Positions 12,501 through 24,849 of a stretch of DNA of 64,000 nt are shown here, one piece after another (position 1 is the stretch's first letter; each line of letters opens with the position of its first letter). Below the pieces are notes generated by a model. It was not told where the DNA came from. It worked only from the letters and a program-made list of their open reading frames with translations, and did no database searches. The translations under genes and the position numbers were made by a program. This DNA comes from Chondrosia reniformis (Eukaryota; Porifera; Demospongiae; Chondrillida; Chondrillidae): assembly GCA_947172415.1 (NCBI GenBank), contig OX359194.1, positions 8,642,401-8,706,400 on the forward strand, read 5' to 3'.

Positions 12501-12610
12501 TTCCAGTTGGAGAACTCCTAACATCGCAAGAGAAGACGGTGATAGTGGAGCTGATAAGCACAAAAAGACCAAATGAAGACATTTTAGTTTCACAATCACT
12601 CTCTTTCTGA
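6566..12610 (+). CDS. TDRD7: TDRD7 (LOTUS + multiple Tudor domains)
   Basis: A germ-granule scaffold; TDRD7 proteins bind symmetric dimethyl-arginine through Tudor domains and RNA/helicase partners through LOTUS (OST-HTH) domains, acting in piRNA and mRNA control. The N-terminal LOTUS (residues ~6-90, with LGYPSLDSFLSSVPDV and AHIAKLVAKQ) closely matches vertebrate TDRD7. A second LOTUS-like piece is encoded at about 8101-8200 (GGMWWKQVAKLYKEKY). Tudor cores follow: FYVDYGNEEVVE (~9210), QYVDYGNEEEIE (~10130), EVEFIDSGQKAEL (~11030), and a C-terminal Tudor-type segment from ~11830 (SYVESPSNFW, CLIDAGNSVKHG). The stop is at 12608-12610. Two introns hold minisatellites (39 bp and 51 bp units). 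TDRD5 was considered, but it has a single Tudor. Exact exon borders in the middle of the gene are uncertain. Confidence 0.88.
7776..8080. repeat. 39-bp minisatellite in a TDRD7 intron, ~7.5 copies
   Basis: Units of 39 bp built around TACTAGAGGTACCAGCTGAC. The first unit begins in the exon end TTTTAGAG and its donor GTACCA; every later unit repeats TAGAG|GTACCA. The downstream exon resumes after CCGCAG at about 8100 with VIKDAEGG. Confidence 0.95.
8411..8850. repeat. 51-bp minisatellite in a TDRD7 intron, ~8.5 copies
   Basis: Exact or near-exact 51-bp units. Because 51 is a multiple of three and the unit lacks stops in two frames, it gives long open frames that are artefacts. The array sits between the donor at ~8400 (GAATG|GTGAGG) and the acceptor at ~8870, and each unit contains TGTGATAGTGAC or a one-base variant, the same 12 bases that open the next exon. 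Confidence 0.93.
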
Positions 12611-12812
12611 TCCTGGCTATTTCGGGTCTATTTACTCATTTGTTATATGTCACCTCTCTAAGTTCATTCAACTTAACAATTTCAAAGTGATTTTATTTGA
12701 TGTAAGAAACATTGTATGATGTACAGGTATTTGATAATGTTAAACAGCCTACCCTTAGTTATTGCAAGTTTGAGCTAAACATGTTTTACTTTGAAAGACT
12801 TATGGCACAATA
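12611..12812. other. 3' flank of TDRD7, no gene seen
   Basis: About 200 bp of AT-rich sequence after the TDRD7 stop with no open frame or RNA gene. It presumably holds the TDRD7 3' UTR before satellite monomers begin. Confidence 0.5.
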
Positions 12813-13003
12813 CATTTGCCCTATCTCTGTCCATACATTAATTTTGTAGACCAGAATTTAATGTACATTGAGCACTGTAACTTTATCAGAGGTAAAGATA
12901 TGAAGCTAATACTTTCTGTGATCTTTCACAGTCATCTATAGAACATGTCCAATGGGTTTTTGAAATTTTGATATCTACTCAAATTTGCTCTATCTCTCAC
13001 CAT

Positions 13004-13329
13004 GCAAGTGACACCCAAAGCTCAACTCGGCAGAGCGTTACCACCGATCCCGGCCTCTGAGCGTCGTGGATGGTAGCGTTCGGTATGGTCCAATTTTTTT
13101 CTTTTGGAGTTTCTTTAGCAGTCGATTGGCGATTTTTCACTTTAGCGACATCCATATATTATAATATGGACAGATACTACTTCAAAACAATCAAGTATTA
13201 CAGAGTGAATATCCATGTGCATTAAAATCTTTAAAAGCGTTCTCGTCATTCAAATATACATATAAAAGTAACGTATTTTCAATATTCCCTTCTCTAGGTC
13301 GGCCATTTATATTATTACGAAACTCCCGT
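13004..13329 (+). repeat. truncated first copy of the satellite-embedded element
   Basis: Only the right half of the element is present, starting at GCAAGTGACACCC directly after a monomer. The break lies 2 bp beyond the position where full copies carry a perfect 20-bp inverted repeat. The rest matches the full copies base for base over long runs. Confidence 0.9.
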
Positions 13330-16283
13330 ACATTAAATTTCTATACAAGAATCTAATGTACATTTAGTGCTGTAACTCTGTCAATTGGAAAGATGTGGAG
13401 CTGAAACTTGTTGTCAGCATTCACAGACATCCTTAAAGCATATCCAAAGAGTTTTACAAATTTTGATGTTCACTCATATTTGCCCTATCTCTCACCATAC
13501 ATTAAATTTGTATACAAGAATCTAATGTACATTTAGTGCAATAACTCTGTCAATTGGAAAGATGTGAAGCTTAAACTTGTTGTCAGCATTCACAGACATA
13601 CATAAAGCATATCCAAAGAGTTTTACAAATTTTGATGTTCACTCATATTTGCCCTATCTCTCACCATACGTACATTAAATTTGTATGCAAGAATCTATTG
13701 TACATTTAGTTCAATAACTCTGTCAATTGGAAAGATGTGAAGCTGAAACTTGTTGTCAGCATTCACAGACATACATAAAGCATATCCAAAGAGTTTTACA
13801 AATTTTGATGTTCACTCATATTTGCCCTATCTCTCACCATACATTAAATTTGAATACCAGAATTTAATGTACATTGAGGGCTGTCACTTTATCAAATGGA
13901 GAGATATGAAGCTAAATCTTTGTGTCAGCATTCACAGGCATCTATAGAACATGTCCAATGGGTTTTTGAAATTTTGATGAAACTTAAAATTTGCCCTATC
14001 TCTCACCATACATTAAATTTGTATACCAGAATTTAATGTACATTGAGGGCTGTCACTTTATCAAATGGGGAGATATGAAGCTAAATCTTTGTATCAGCAT
14101 TCACAGACATCTATAGAACATGTCCAATGGGTTTTTGAAATTTTGATGAAACTTAAAATTTGCTCTATCTCTCACCATACATTAAATTTGTATACCAGAA
14201 TTTAATGTACATTGAGGGCTGTCACTCTATCAAATGGAGAGATATGAAGCTAAATCTTTGTATCAGCATTCACAGACATCTATAGAACATGTCCAATGGG
14301 TTTTTGAAATTTTGATGAAACTTAAAATTTGCCATATCTCTCACAATACATTAAATTTGCATACCACAATTTAATGTACATTGAGGGCTGTCACTCTATC
14401 AAATGGAGAGATATGAAGCTTAATCTTTGTATCAGCATTCACAGACATCTATAGAACATGTCCAATGGGTTTTTGAAATTTTGATGAAACTTAAAATTTG
14501 CTCTATCTCTCACCATACATTAAATTTGTATACCAGAATTTAATGTACATTGAGGGCTGTCACTCTATCAAATGGAGAGATATGAAGCTAAATCTTTGTA
14601 TCAGCATTCACAGACATCTATAGAACATGTCCAATGGGTTTTTGAAATTTTGATGAAACTTAAAATTTGCCCTATCTCTCACCATATATTAAATTTGTAT
14701 ACCAGAATTTAATGTACATTGAGGGCTGTCACTCTATCAAATGGAGAGATATGAAGCTAAATCTTTGTATCAGCATTCACAGACATCTATAGAACATGTC
14801 CAATGGGTTTTTGAAATTTTGATGAAACTTAAAATTTGCTCTATCTCTCACCATACATTAAATTTGTATACCAGAATTTAATGTACATTGAGGGCTGTCA
14901 CTCTATCAAATGGAGAGATATGAAGCTAAATCTTTGTATCAGCATTCACAGACATCTATAGAACATGTCCAATGGGTTTTTGAAATTTTGATGAAACTTA
15001 AAATTTGCCCTATCTCTCACCATACATTAAATTTGTATACCAGAATTTAATGTACATTGTGGGCTGTCACTCTATCAAATGGAGAGATATGAAACTAAAT
15101 CTTTGTATCAGCATTCACAGACATCTATAGAACATGTCCAATGGGTTTTTGAAATTTTGATGAAACTTAAAATTTGCCCTATCTCTCACCATACATTAAA
15201 TTAGTATACCAGAATTTAATGTACATTGAGGGCTGTCACTTTATCAAATGGAGAGATATGAAGCTAAATCTTTGTATCAGCATTTACAGACATCTATAGA
15301 ACATGTCCAATGGGTTTTTGAAATTTTGATGAAACTTAAAATTTGCCCTATCTCTCACCATACATTAAATTTGTATACCAGAATTTAATGTACATTGTGG
15401 GCTGTCACTCTATCAAATGGAGAGATATGAAACTAAATCTTTGTATCAGCATTCACAGACATCTATAGAACATGTCCAATGGGTTTTTGAAATTTTGATG
15501 AAACTTAAAATTTGCCCTATCTCTCACCATACATTAAATTTGTATACCAGAATTTAATGTACATTGAGGGCTGTCACTTTATCAAATGGAGAGATATGAA
15601 GCTAAATCTTTGTATCAGCATTTACAGACATCTATAGAACATGTCCAATGGGTTTTTGAAATTTTGATGAAACTTAAAATTTGCACTATCTCTCACCATA
15701 CATTAAATTTGTATAGCATAATCTAATGTACATTTAGTGCTGTAACTCTGTCAATTGGAAAGATGTGAAGCTGAAACTTGCTGTCAGCATTCACAGACAT
15801 CCATAAAACATATCCAAAGAGTTTTGCAAATTTTGATGTTCACTCATATTTGCCCTATATCTCACCATACTTTAAATTTGTATACAAGAATCTAATCTAC
15901 ATTTAGTGCCGTAACTCTGTCAAATGGAGAGATATGAAGCTAAATCTTTGTATCAGCATTTACAGACATCTATAGAACATGTCCAATGGGTTTTTGAAAT
16001 TTTGATGAAACTTAAAATTTGCCCTATCTCTCACCATACATTAAATTTGTATAGCATAATCTAATGTACATTTAGTGCTGTAACTCTGTCAATTGGAAAG
16101 ATGTGAAGCTGAAACTTGCTGTCAGCATTCACAGACATCCATAAAACATATCCAAAGAGTTTTGCAAATTTTGATGTTCACTCATATTTGCCCTATATCT
16201 CACCATACTTTAAATTTGTATACAAGAATCTAATCTACATTTAGTGCCGTAACTCTGTCAATTGGAAAGATATGAAGCTGAAA

Positions 16284-17008
16284 CCTCTTGGCTGTATGCA
16301 CATATAGCTATACAGTATATCCTGCTAGTTTTGTAAAATTTCAAAAAAGGATACCCGAGTTACTGCAGATCGAAAAATACCCTATTCTAAAGTATTGAAG
16401 ATTCGCCAACCACAAGCGTTTTCATAGGCAATTACTTTATTTAAATAGAAGATAAAACCTTATAATAGTAGGCCTACCTGGACACATCTCTATGGTGGTT
16501 GCGGTTCCCATAGAGGTTGGTAGCGCTTAGACTCTGAAGCTGTCTCCTAATCGGTTGGTGCCATAGAGACGTGCTCACCAATAATCCGGATTTCGGGGGG
16601 GTTCCACGTAATGTGGGATTGGCATCTGATATCTTAGGATTCATATGAGTCGGCCATATCGAGAAGAACTGGTTCTTCTCACGCAAGTGACACCCAAAGC
16701 TCAACTCGGCAGAGCGTTACCACCGATCCCGGCCTCTGAGCGTCGTGGATGGTAGCGTTCGGTATGGTCCAATTTTTTTCTTTTGGAGTTTCTTTAGCAG
16801 TCGATTGGCGATTTTTCACTTTAGCGACATCCATATATTATAATATGGACAGATACTACTTCAAAACAATCAAGTATTACAGAGTGAATATCCATGTGCA
16901 TTAAAATCTTTAAAAGCGTTCTCGTCATTCAAATATACATATAAAAGTAACGTATTTTCAATATTCCCTTCTCTAGGTCGGCCATTTATATTATTACGAA
17001 ACTCCCGT
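16284..17008 (+). repeat. full forward copy 1 of the ~725-bp satellite-embedded element
   Basis: Non-monomer sequence between two B-type monomers. Parts in order: an AT-rich left arm (16284-16470), a GC-richer core of ~305 bp (about 16470-16777) holding the palindrome GTAGGCCTAC, a CTCTATGG/CCATAGAG stem and a perfect 20-nt inverted repeat at 16661-16680, a T7 run, then an AT-rich right arm ending at ...ACTCCCGT before ACATTAAATTT. No recognised protein or RNA family. Confidence 0.85.
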
Positions 17009-19286
17009 ACATTAAATTTCTATACAAGAATCTAATGTACATTTAGTGCTGTAACTCTGTCAATTGGAAAGATGTGGAGCTGAAACTTGTTGTCAGCATT
17101 CACAGACATCCTTAAAGCATATCCAAAGAGTTTTACAAATTTTGATGTTCACTCATATTTGCCCTATCTCTCACCATACATTAAATTTGTATACAAGAAT
17201 CTAATGTACATTTAGTGCAATAACTCTGTCAATTGGAAAGATGTGAAGCTTAAACTTGTTGTCAGCATTCACAGACATACATAAAGCATATCCAAAGAGT
17301 TTTACAAATTTTGATGTTCACTCATATTTGCCCTATCTCTCACCATACGTACATTAAATTTGTATGCAAGAATCTATTGTACATTTAGTTCAATAACTCT
17401 GTCAATTGGAAAGATGTGAAGCTGAAACTTGTTGTCAGCATTCACAGACATACATAAAGCATATCCAAAGAGTTTTACAAATTTTGATGTTCACTCATAT
17501 TTGCCCTATCTCTCACCATACATTAAATTTGAATACCAGAATTTAATGTACATTGAGGGCTGTCACTTTATCAAATGGAGAGATATGAAGCTAAATCTTT
17601 GTATCAGCATTCACAGGCATCTATAGAACATGTCCAATGGGTTTTTGAAATTTTGATGAAACTTAAAATTTGCCCTATCTCTCACCATACATTAAATTTG
17701 TATACCAGAATTTAATGTACATTGAGGGCTGTCACTTTATCAAATGGGGAGATATGAAGCTAAATCTTTGTATCAGCATTCACAGACATCTATAGAACAT
17801 GTCCAATGGGTTTTTGAAATTTTGATGAAACTTAAAATTTGCTCTATCTCTCACCATACATTAAATTTGTATACCAGAATTTAATGTACATTGAGGGCTG
17901 TCACTCTATCAAATGGAGAGATATGAAGCTAAATCTTTGTATCAGCATTCACAGACATCTATAGAACATGTCCAATGGGTTTTTGAAATTTTGATGAAAC
18001 TTAAAATTTGCCATATCTCTCACAATACATTAAATTTGCATACCACAATTTAATGTACATTGAGGGCTGTCACTCTATCAAATGGAGAGATATGAAGCTT
18101 AATCTTTGTATCAGCATTCACAGACATCTATAGAACATGTCCAATGGGTTTTTGAAATTTTGATGAAACTTAAAATTTGCCCTATCTCTCACCATACATT
18201 AAATTTGTATACCAGAATTTAATGTACATTGAGGGCTGTCACTTTATCAAATGGAGAGATATGAAGCTAAATCTTTGTATTAGCATTCACAGACATCTAT
18301 AGAACATGTCCAATGGGTTTTTGAAATTTTGATGAAACTTAAAATTTGCCCTATCTCTCACCATATATTAAATTTGTATACCAGAATTTAATGTACATTG
18401 AGGGCTGTCACTCTATCAAATGGAGAGATATGAAGCTAAATCTTTGTATCAGCATTCACAGACATCTATAGAACATGTCCAATGGGTTTTTGAAATTTTG
18501 ATGAAACTTAAAATTTGCCCTATCTCTCACCATACATTAAATTTGTATACCAGAATTTAATGTACATTGAGGGCTGTCACTCTATCAAATGGAGAGATAT
18601 GAAGCTAAATCTTTGTATCAGCATTCACAGACATCTATAGAACATGTCCAATGGGTTTTTGAAATTTTGATGAAACTTAAAATTTGCCCTATCTCTCACC
18701 ATACATTAAATTTGTATACCAGAATTTAATGTACATTGTGGGCTGTCACTCTATCAAATGGAGAGATATGAAACTAAATCTTTGTATCAGCATTCACAGA
18801 CATCTATAGAACATGTCCAATGGGTTTTTGAAATTTTGATGAAACTTAAAATTTGCCCTATCTCTCACCATACTTTAAATTTGTATACAAGAATTTAATG
18901 TACATTGAGGGCTGTCACTTTATCAAATGGAGAGATATGAAGCTAAATCTTTGTATCAGCATTTACAGACATCTATAGAACATGTCCAATGGGTTTTTGA
19001 AATTTTGATGAAACTTAAAATTTGCCCTATCTCTCACCATACATTAAATTTGTATAGCATAATCTAATGTACATTTAGTGCTGTAACTCTGTCAATTGGA
19101 AAGATGTGAAGCTGAAACTTGCTGTCAGCATTCACAGACATCCATAAAACATATCCAAAGAGTTTTGCAAATTTTGATGTTCACTCATATTTGCCCTATA
19201 TCTCACCATACTTTAAATTTGTATACAAGAATCTAATCTACATTTAGTGCCGTAACTCTGTCAATTGGAAAGATATGAAGCTGAAA

Positions 19287-20011
19287 CCTCTTGGCTGTAT
19301 GCACATATAGCTATACAGTATATCCTGCTAGTTTTGTAAAATTTCAAAAAAGGATACCCGAGTTACTGCAGATCGAAAAATACCCTATTCTAAAGTATTG
19401 AAGATTCGCCAACCACAAGCGTTTTCATAGGCAATTACTTTATTTAAATAGAAGATAAAACCTTATAATAGTAGGCCTACCTGGACACATCTCTATGGTG
19501 GTTGCGGTTCCCATAGAGGTTGGTAGCGCTTAGACTCTGAAGCTGTCTCCTAATCGGTTGGTGCCATAGAGACGTGCTCACCAATAATCCGGATTTCGGG
19601 GGGGTTCCACGTAATGTGGGATTGGCATCTGATATCTTAGGATTCATATGAGTCGGCCATATCGAGAAGAACTGGTTCTTCTCACGCAAGTGACACCCAA
19701 AGCTCAACTCGGCAGAGCGTTACCACCGATCCCGGCCTCTGAGCGTCGTGGATGGTAGCGTTCGGTATGGTCCAATTTTTTTCTTTTGGAGTTTCTTTAG
19801 CAGTCGATTGGCGATTTTTCACTTTAGCGACATCCATATATTATAATATGGACAGATACTACTTCAAAACAATCAAGTATTACAGAGTGAATATCCATGT
19901 GCATTAAAATCTTTAAAAGCGTTCTCGTCATTCAAATATACATATAAAAGTAACGTATTTTCAATATTCCCTTCTCTAGGTCGGCCATTTATATTATTAC
20001 GAAACTCCCGT
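19287..20011 (+). repeat. full forward copy 2 of the satellite-embedded element
   Basis: Sequence matching copy 1, offset by exactly 3003 bp, with the same neighbouring monomer phases on both sides. Confidence 0.85.
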
Positions 20012-21106
20012 ACATTAAATTTCTATACAAGAATCTAATGTACATTTAGTGCTGTAACTCTGTCAATTGGAAAGATGTGGAGCTGAAACTTGTTGTCAGC
20101 ATTCACAGACATCCTTAAAGCATATCCAAAGAGTTTTACAAATTTTGATGTTCACTCATATTTGCCCTATCTCTCACCATACGTACATTAAATTTGTATG
20201 CAAGAATCTATTGTACATTTAGTTCAATAACTCTGTCAATTGGAAAGATGTGAAGCTTAAACTTGTTGTCAGCATTCACAGACATACATAAAGCATATCC
20301 AAAGAGTTTTGCAAATTTTGATGTTCACTCATATTTGCCCTATATCTCACCATACTTTAAATTTGTATACAAGAATCTAATCTACATTTAGTGCCGTAAC
20401 TCTGTCAAATGGAGAGATATGAAGCTAAATCTTTGTATCAGCATTTACAGACATCTATAGAACATGTCCAATGGGTTTTTGAAATTTTGATGAAACTTAA
20501 AATTTGCCCTATCTCTCACCATACATTAAATTTGTATAGCATAATCTAATGTACATTTAGTGCTGTAACTCTGTCAAATGGAAAGATGTGAAGCTGAAAC
20601 TTGCTGTCAGCATTCACAGACATCCATAAAACATATCCAAAGAGTTTTGCAAATTTTGATGTTCACTCATATTTGCCCTATATCTCACCATACTTTAAAT
20701 TTGTATACAAGAATCTAATCTACATTTAGTGCCGTAACTCTGTCAAATGGAGAGATATGAAGCTAAATCTTTGTATCAGCATTTACAGACATCTATAGAA
20801 CATGTCCAATGGGTTTTTGAAATTTTGATGAAACTTAAAATTTGCCCTATCTCTCACCATACATTAAATTTGTATAGCATAATCTAATGTACATTTAGTG
20901 CTGTAACTCTGTCAATTGGAAAGATGTGAAGCTGAAACTTGCTGTCAGCATTCACAGACATCCATAAAACATATCCAAAGAGTTTTGCAAATTTTGATGT
21001 TCACTCATATTTGCCCTATATCTCACCATACTTTAAATTTGTATACAAGAATCTAATCTACATTTAGTGCCGTAACTCTGTCAATTGGAAAGATATGAAG
21101 CTGAAA

Positions 21107-21831
21107 CCTCTTGGCTGTATGCACATATAGCTATACAGTATATCCTGCTAGTTTTGTAAAATTTCAAAAAAGGATACCCGAGTTACTGCAGATCGAAAAA
21201 TACCCTATTCTAAAGTATTGAAGATTCGCCAACCACAAGCGTTTTCATAGGCAATTACTTTATTTAAATAGAAGATAAAACCTTATAATAGTAGGCCTAC
21301 CTGGACACATCTCTATGGTGGTTGCGGTTCCCATAGAGGTTGGTAGCGCTTAGACTCTGAAGCTGTCTCCTAATCGGTTGGTGCCATAGAGACGTGCTCA
21401 CCAATAATCCGGATTTCGGGGGGGTTCCACGTAATGTGGGATTGGCATCTGATATCTTAGGATTCATATGAGTCGGCCATATCGAGAAGAACTGGTTCTT
21501 CTCACGCAAGTGACACCCAAAGCTCAACTCGGCAGAGCGTTACCACCGATCCCGGCCTCTGAGCGTCGTGGATGGTAGCGTTCGGTATGGTCCAATTTTT
21601 TTCTTTTGGAGTTTCTTTAGCAGTCGATTGGCGATTTTTCACTTTAGCGACATCCATATATTATAATATGGACAGATACTACTTCAAAACAATCAAGTAT
21701 TACAGAGTGAATATCCATGTGCATTAAAATCTTTAAAAGCGTTCTCGTCATTCAAATATACATATAAAAGTAACGTATTTTCAATATTCCCTTCTCTAGG
21801 TCGGCCATTTATATTATTACGAAACTCCCGT
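21107..21831 (+). repeat. full forward copy 3 of the satellite-embedded element
   Basis: Offset 1820 bp from copy 2; same internal landmarks and same junctions with the 169-bp monomers. Confidence 0.85.
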
Positions 21832-22588
21832 ACATTAAATTTCTATACAAGAATCTAATGTACATTTAGTGCTGTAACTCTGTCAATTGGAAAGATGTGG
21901 AGCTGAAACTTGTTGTCAGCATTCACAGACATCCTTAAAGCATATCCAAAGAGTTTTACAAATTTTGATGTTCACTCATATTTGCCCTATCTCTCACCAT
22001 ACGTACATTAAATTTGTATGCAAGAATCTATTGTACATTTAGTTCAATAACTCTGTCAATTGGAAAGATGTGAAGCTTAAACTTGTTGTCAGCATTCACA
22101 GACATACATAAAGCATATCCAAAGAGTTTTGCAAATTTTGATGTTCACTCATATTTGCCCTATATCTCACCATACTTTAAATTTGTATACAAGAATCTAA
22201 TCTACATTTAGTGCCGTAACTCTGTCAAATGGAGAGATATGAAGCTAAATCTTTGTATCAGCATTTACAGACATCTATAGAACATGTCCAATGGGTTTTT
22301 GAAATTTTGATGAAACTTAAAATTTGCCCTATCTCTCACCATACATTAAATTTGTATAGCATAATCTAATGTACATTTAGTGCTGTAACTCTGTCAAATG
22401 GAAAGATGTGAAGCTGAAACTTGCTGTCAGCATTCACAGACATCCATAAAACATATCCAAAGAGTTTTGCAAATTTTGATGTTCACTCATATTTGCCCTA
22501 TATCTCACCATACTTTAAATTTGTATACAAGAATCTAATCTACATTTAGTGCCGTAACTCTGTCAATTGGAAAGATATGAAGCTGAAA

Positions 22589-23313
22589 CCTCTTGGCTGT
22601 ATGCACATATAGCTATACAGTATATCCTGCTAGTTTTGTAAAATTTCAAAAAAGGATACCCGAGTTACTGCAGATCGAAAAATACCCTATTCTAAAGTAT
22701 TGAAGATTCGCCAACCACAAGCGTTTTCATAGGCAATTACTTTATTTAAATAGAAGATAAAACCTTATAATAGTAGGCCTACCTGGACACATCTCTATGG
22801 TGGTTGCGGTTCCCATAGAGGTTGGTAGCGCTTAGACTCTGAAGCTGTCTCCTAATCGGTTGGTGCCATAGAGACGTGCTCACCAATAATCCGGATTTCG
22901 GGGGGGTTCCACGTAATGTGGGATTGGCATCTGATATCTTAGGATTCATATGAGTCGGCCATATCGAGAAGAACTGGTTCTTCTCACGCAAGTGACACCC
23001 AAAGCTCAACTCGGCAGAGCGTTACCACCGATCCCGGCCTCTGAGCGTCGTGGATGGTAGCGTTCGGTATGGTCCAATTTTTTTCTTTTGGAGTTTCTTT
23101 AGCAGTCGATTGGCGATTTTTCACTTTAGCGACATCCATATATTATAATATGGACAGATACTACTTCAAAACAATCAAGTATTACAGAGTGAATATCCAT
23201 GTGCATTAAAATCTTTAAAAGCGTTCTCGTCATTCAAATATACATATAAAAGTAACGTATTTTCAATATTCCCTTCTCTAGGTCGGCCATTTATATTATT
23301 ACGAAACTCCCGT
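22589..23313 (+). repeat. full forward copy 4 of the satellite-embedded element
   Basis: Offset 1482 bp from copy 3; same landmarks and junctions. The following monomers differ slightly in order from those after copies 1-3. Confidence 0.85.
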
Positions 23314-24849
23314 ACATTAAATTTCTATACAAGAATCTAATGTACATTTAGTGCTGTAACTCTGTCAATTGGAAAGATGTGGAGCTGAAACTTGGTGTTA
23401 GCATTCACAGACATACATAAAGCATATCCAAAGAGTTTTACAAATTTTGATGTTCACTCATATTTGCCCTATCTCTCACATTACGTACATTAAATTTGTA
23501 TGCAAGAATCTATTGTACATTTAGTTCAATAACTCTGTCAATTGGAAAGATGTGAAGCTTAAACTTGTTGTCAGCATTCACAGACATACATAAAGCATAT
23601 CCAAAGAGTTTTACAAATTTTGATGTTCACTCATATTTGCCCTATCTCTCACCATACGTACATTAAATTTGTATGCAAGAATCTATTGTACATTTAGTTC
23701 AATAACTCTGTCAATTGGAAAGATGTGAAGCTTAAACTTGTTGTCAGCATTCACAGACATACATAAAGCATATCCAAAGAGTTTTACAAATTTTGATGTT
23801 CACTCATATTTGCCCTATCTCTCACCATACATTAAATTTGAATACCAGAATTTAATGTACATTGAGGGCTGTCACTTTATCAAATGGAGAGATATGAAGC
23901 TACATCTTTGTGTCAGCATTCACAGGCATCTATAGAACATGTCCAATGGGTTTTTGAAATTTTGATGAAACTTAAAATTTGCCCTATCTCTCACCATACA
24001 TTAAATTTGTATACCAGAATTTAATGTACATTGAGGGCTGTCACTTTATCAAATGGAGAGATATGAAACTAAATCTTTGTGTCAGCATTCACAGACATCT
24101 ATAGAACATGTCCAATGGGTTTTTGAAATTTTGATGAAACTTAAAATTTGCCCTATCTCTCACCATACATTAAATTTGTATACCAGAATTTAATGTACAT
24201 TGAGGGCTGTCACTTTATCAAATGGAGAGATATGAAACTAAATCTTTGTATCAGCATTCACAGACATCTATAGAACATGTCCAATGGGTTTTTGAAATTT
24301 TGATGAAACTTAAAATTTGCTCTATCTCTCACCATACATTAAATTTGTATACCAGAATTTAATGTACATTGTGGGCTGTCACTGTATCAAATGGAGAGAT
24401 ATGAAGCTAAATCTTTGTATCAGCATTCACAGACATCTATAGAACATGTCCAATGGGTTTTTGAAATTTTGATGAAACTTAAAATTTGCCCTATCTCTCA
24501 CCATACATTAAATTTGTATACCAGAATTTAATGTACATTGAGGGCTGTCACTCTATCAAATGGAGAGATATGAAGCTAAATCTTTGTATCAGCATTCACA
24601 GACATCTATAGAACATGTCCAATGGGTTTTTGAAATTTTGATGAAACTTAAAATTTGCCCTATCTCTCACCATACATTAACTGTCTATTGCAGTTATTTA
24701 AAGTACATTAAGTGCTGTTACTCTTCCAAATGAAGAGATTTGAGTCTGAAACTCTATCTCAGTATTCACAGAGATGTATGAAAGGTTTTTATAGGGTTTT
24801 GCAAATTTTGATATCTACTCAAATTTGCCCTATATCTCACCATACATTA

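Noticed and set aside
14100-14160. Hammerhead ribozyme in the satellite monomer (TGATGAAAC)
   Set aside because: The CUGAUGA and GAAA boxes would have no stem II between them, and no matching cleavage-site stem is seen.
16474-16704. 76-codon minus-strand frame repeated at 19477, 21297 and 22779
   Set aside because: It is part of the repeated satellite element, its start varies between forward and inverted copies because of a 2-bp insertion, and no family is recognised; not called as a gene.
16640-16777. 5S rRNA or 5S-derived SINE
   Set aside because: A few words match (AAGCT, GGATGG, CCATACC) but the spacing between box A-like and downstream motifs is wrong and the arms do not pair as in 5S.
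13750-23935. 65-codon plus-strand frames starting MLSAFTDIHKAYPKS (13750, 17429, 23738)
   Set aside because: They lie wholly inside 169-bp monomers; 169 is not a multiple of three and the frames depend on local variants.
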